DNA from: CAZUVM01 sp964623885
GTDB lineage: Bacteria > Verrucomicrobiota > Verrucomicrobiia > Limisphaerales > UBA8199
Assembly (NCBI GenBank): GCA_964623885.1
Contig: CAZUVM010000080.1
Coordinates: 1 to 64,000 of the forward strand
DNA: 64,000 nt
Direction of reading: 5' to 3'
Part shown: positions 61,383 to 64,000 of the stretch, one piece after another
Layout of the letters: every line of letters starts with the position of its first letter
How positions within the stretch are numbered: position 1 is the stretch's first letter
The notes under the pieces: generated by a model
What the model saw: only the letters and a program-made list of their open reading frames with translations
Databases searched by the model: none
What the model was told of the DNA's origin: nothing
Translations under genes and position numbers: made by a program

Positions 61383-62750
61383 ATGACACCAACGCTTTTG
61401 ATTGTAGATGACGAAAAGCCTCAGCGCGAAGGGCTGCGGGCCGCGCTCGAGGACCGCTACGACGTTTACCTGGCGGAGGATGCCAAATCGGCGATGCAAT
61501 TGCTCGAGCAGGAGTCCTTTGACGTGTTGCTGACCGATTTTCGGCTACCGTCCGAGGACGGGATGAAACTCATTGACCGGGCCAAATCGCTGCCCAAACC
61601 GCCCATTTGCATCCTGATGACGGCTTACGGCTCGGAAGAGCTGGCGGTCGAGGCGATGAAACACGGGGCCGACGACTACATTCCGAAGGCGCGTTTGCAG
61701 ATCGATGAATTGGAGATGCGGATTGCGAATGCGCTGCGCAAACAACATCTCGAAACTGAAAACGTTTCCTTGCGCCAACAACTGGATTCGCGGTTCGGCA
61801 TGAAGAACCTGATCGGCGAATCGCCTGCCATGCGCGAGGTAATTGATCTGGTCCAGCAGGTGGCGCCCACCCGAGTCACCGTGCTCCTTGAGGGCGAGAG
61901 CGGGACCGGCAAGGAACTCATCGCCAAAACGATCCACCAACTCAGTCCGCGTGCCCGACAGCCGATGGTTACGGTTCATTGCGCCGCGCTCGCCCCGACG
62001 TTGCTGGAAAGCGAACTGTTTGGGCATGAGAAGGGAGCTTTCACCGGCGCCCATGAACGGCGCATTGGCCGGTTCGAGCAAGCTCAGGGCGGAACCTTGT
62101 TCCTCGATGAGATTGGGGAGATCGACGCCGGCCTCCAAGTCAAACTCCTACGGTTTCTGGGAGAGCGGACCTTCGAGCGCGTGGGGTCCAACAAAACATT
62201 GGAAGCGGATGTGCGGCTAATCGCCGCCACCAACAAGAATCTCGAAGAACAGGTCAAGGCGGGCGCTTTCCGCGAAGACCTGTTTTTTCGGTTGCGCGTC
62301 ATGGAAATCTGGTTGCCACCATTGCGCGAGCGCGTTGAGGACATCCCGCTCCTGGCCGAGTCATTCCTGCGCGAATTTGCGAAGGAAAATGATAAATCGG
62401 TCACGGGCATGACAGCCGACGCGCTCCAATCGCTGCTGCGTTATTCCTGGCCGGGAAACGTGCGCGAGCTGCGCACTGCCATTGAACGAGGAGTCGTGCT
62501 GACTCGCGGAGATAAGATCACCGCGCGCGACCTGCCACCGGCGGTACGCCAGGAATCGACGACGCCATCGTCGCACTCTGCGCAGAATACTGCGACGAAA
62601 AGTCTGAATCTGAAAGAGTCGGAGAAGGAGCACATCATCCGCGCCTTGAAAGAGTCGGGCGGAAACCGCACACTCGCCGCCAATAAACTGGGAATGAGCC
62701 GCCGCAATCTCCATCGCAAACTCCACGAGTATCATCTCGAAGGTTTCTAA
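61383..62750 (+). CDS. NtrC-family sigma-54-dependent response regulator
   Basis: 455 residues from the ATG at 61383, chosen because the receiver domain starts right after it (TLLIVDDEKPQREGL). The phospho-acceptor is Asp52 in VLLTDFRLP. The AAA+ domain has LLEGESGTGKELIAKTIH, the sigma-54 contact loop KGAFTGA, and LFLDEIGEIDAGLQVKLLR. The C terminus is a Fis-type helix-turn-helix (NRTLAANKLGMSRRNLHRKL). It activates sigma-54 promoters; the partner kinase and target are not in the window. Divergent from the DUF1501 operon. Confidence 0.95.
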   Translation: MTPTLLIVDDEKPQREGLRAALEDRYDVYLAEDAKSAMQLLEQESFDVLLTDFRLPSEDGMKLIDRAKSLPKPPICILMTAYGSEELAVEAMKHGADDYIPKARLQIDELEMRIANALRKQHLETENVSLRQQLDSRFGMKNLIGESPAMREVIDLVQQVAPTRVTVLLEGESGTGKELIAKTIHQLSPRARQPMVTVHCAALAPTLLESELFGHEKGAFTGAHERRIGRFEQAQGGTLFLDEIGEIDAGLQVKLLRFLGERTFERVGSNKTLEADVRLIAATNKNLEEQVKAGAFREDLFFRLRVMEIWLPPLRERVEDIPLLAESFLREFAKENDKSVTGMTADALQSLLRYSWPGNVRELRTAIERGVVLTRGDKITARDLPPAVRQESTTPSSHSAQNTATKSLNLKESEKEHIIRALKESGGNRTLAANKLGMSRRNLHRKLHEYHLEGF

Positions 62751-62755
62751 GGCGC

Positions 62756-64000
62756 ATGCATAGCAGGAACAAATTGCAGAAGGCCATTCATCGGCTGGAA
62801 GTCGGAGGTGGCACCCGGTACGTGCAGATCGGATTCGCGGTACTGGCGCTTCTGCTGTTTGCGGTCTGTTATAATTGGCGCGCGTTCAGGAATATGTCGT
62901 GTCCGGAGGCGATGGACGCCGCGCAGGTCGCTCGCAACCTCGCTTCCGGCGACGGGTATACAACGTTGTTCATTCGGCCGCTAAGCGTTCATCTGCTCCA
63001 GTCCCAAGGCCAGGCGGCTGGCCAAAAATCGCTTGGGTTCGGTAATGCCGAAGCCGCCAGGCTCAACGGCATGCATCCCGATCTGGCCAATCCTCCGGCG
63101 TATCCGGTCGTGCTCGCGGGCCTGATGTGGACATTGGATAAAACTCGAATCTTTCCGTTTCATTATGCAATTCCGAGCAAGCCACAGCCGTTTTGGAGCA
63201 AGGACAACGGCTTCTGGCGCTACCAGCCCGACTTCCTCATCAGCGTTTTTAACCAGCTTTTATTTCTGGGCCTGGTCGTAGTCGTATATTTTCTCGCCCG
63301 TCAGCTTTTTGATCCGGGGGTCGCGCGTTTGTCCGCCTTTGTGCTGCTCGCAACCGAACTGTTTTGGCGATTCAGTGTGTCCGGGCTCTCGACCCTGCTG
63401 CTGCTGATTGTTTTCGCGGGGCTCGCCTGGTGCATTTTTCTGCTGGATCGCGAATCCCGTGAACCCAAGTTTGGCCGCTCTGTGATATTCGCCATCGCCG
63501 CTCTAGCAGGGCTGCTCGTGGGAATCGGTGGTCTGACGCGGTATGCGTTTCTTTGGCTCATTATACCGTTACTGACGTTCGTCGTTGTGTTCACGGGTCT
63601 CAAGCGATTGACTCTAGCGCTGATAACTTTGTTGGCCTTTGCGGCAGTAGTGACGCCCTGGTTGATCCGAAACTATCGGCTTAGCGGCACGCCCTTTGGC
63701 ACGGCGAGCTATACAATGATTGAAGGGACTGCGTTCTTTCCCGAGTACAAGCTTCAACGCTCCTTAAATCCCGACCTGTCTCAGGTGTATATACCGGGCG
63801 TTTTTTGGCGAAAGCTCACAACGAATGCCCGTCTGGTCGTGCAAAACGATTTGCCCAAGCTCGGCGGCAACTGGATTTCTGCGTTTTTTCTCGCAGGTTT
63901 GCTCATTGGATTTCGCAACCTCGCGGTGCGACGCCTGCGTTATTTTTTGATTGGTTGCATTGTGGTGCTCGCCATCGTGCAGGCCCTCGGGAGGACACAA
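62756..64000 (+). CDS. GT39/PMT-like polytopic membrane protein, 3' end outside window
   Basis: The open frame from the ATG at 62756 runs 415 codons to the window edge without a stop. It opens with a basic segment and a membrane helix (VQIGFAVLALLLFAVCYNW), then a periplasmic loop with NMSCPEAMDAAQVARNLASG and NPPAYPVVLAGLMWTL, and further helices (LITLLAFAAVVTPWLIRNYR). The loop and the PWxIRNYR segment are typical of GT39-like dolichyl- or undecaprenyl-phosphate-sugar mannosyltransferase-fold proteins. Specific sugar unknown. It starts 5 bp after the regulator gene's stop. Confidence 0.8.
   Translation, partial: MHSRNKLQKAIHRLEVGGGTRYVQIGFAVLALLLFAVCYNWRAFRNMSCPEAMDAAQVARNLASGDGYTTLFIRPLSVHLLQSQGQAAGQKSLGFGNAEAARLNGMHPDLANPPAYPVVLAGLMWTLDKTRIFPFHYAIPSKPQPFWSKDNGFWRYQPDFLISVFNQLLFLGLVVVVYFLARQLFDPGVARLSAFVLLATELFWRFSVSGLSTLLLLIVFAGLAWCIFLLDRESREPKFGRSVIFAIAALAGLLVGIGGLTRYAFLWLIIPLLTFVVVFTGLKRLTLALITLLAFAAVVTPWLIRNYRLSGTPFGTASYTMIEGTAFFPEYKLQRSLNPDLSQVYIPGVFWRKLTTNARLVVQNDLPKLGGNWISAFFLAGLLIGFRNLAVRRLRYFLIGCIVVLAIVQALGRTQ

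Overview
The window looks like a chromosomal segment of a Verrucomicrobiota bacterium, probably of the Limisphaerales/Pedosphaera side. The evidence is a four-gene operon of planctomycete/verrucomicrobial cytochrome-type proteins (PSCyt1, DUF1549, DUF1553, DUF1501), type IV pilin-like proteins of the verrucomicrobial style, a secreted sulfatase beside an agarase-like glycoside hydrolase, and many short dispersed repeats between genes. The sequence is GC-rich. I see no phage, insertion sequence with an intact transposase, CRISPR array, tRNA or rRNA.

Layout. 0-9.4 kb: VOC-fold protein, Na+/H+ antiporter, an unusual glycosyltransferase-PHP fusion, then a divergent pair (agarase-like hydrolase with a truncated LamG gene, and a sulfatase) that could form a small polysaccharide-use locus. 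9.4-12.9 kb: a secreted vanadium haloperoxidase in long repeat-rich noncoding DNA, flanked by inverted copies of a 64-bp iteron-like repeat. 12.9-17.9 kb: a minor-pilin operon (PilV-, PilW- and two tandem PilX-like proteins) followed by a frameshifted membrane-anchored gene. 18-26.5 kb: class A-like serine hydrolase lipoprotein, DUF4230 protein, hemB, and a MacAB-like efflux set (adaptor, ATPase, two permeases). 26.5-40.8 kb: mostly housekeeping genes on the minus strand (tsaB, tsaE, thiL, CPBP protease, isochorismatase-like, YifB/ComM, mnmA, lon, hsp20, polA). 40.9-48.1 kb: GH15 glucosidase, FmdB zinc ribbon, a secreted peptidase-fold protein, recD2. 48.4-52.6 kb: two frameshifted secreted or pilin-like genes around an S9 prolyl oligopeptidase. 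52.7-61.2 kb: the DUF1501/PPC/DUF1549-DUF1553/WD40 operon. 61.4-64 kb: an NtrC-type regulator and the start of a GT39-like membrane protein.

The most unusual signals are: (1) at least eight families of short dispersed repeats, often palindromic or short-period, one forming a 118-bp element with terminal inverted repeats; (2) repeats that run in frame into the 5' ends of two neighbouring cytochrome-domain genes, neither of which has an ATG near its signal peptide; (3) the glycosyltransferase-PHP fusion; (4) a frameshifted and truncated two-gene remnant squeezed between comM and mnmA; and (5) single-base frameshifts in four accessory genes while the core genes are intact. All calls come from reading the sequence and recalling families; no database search was run.
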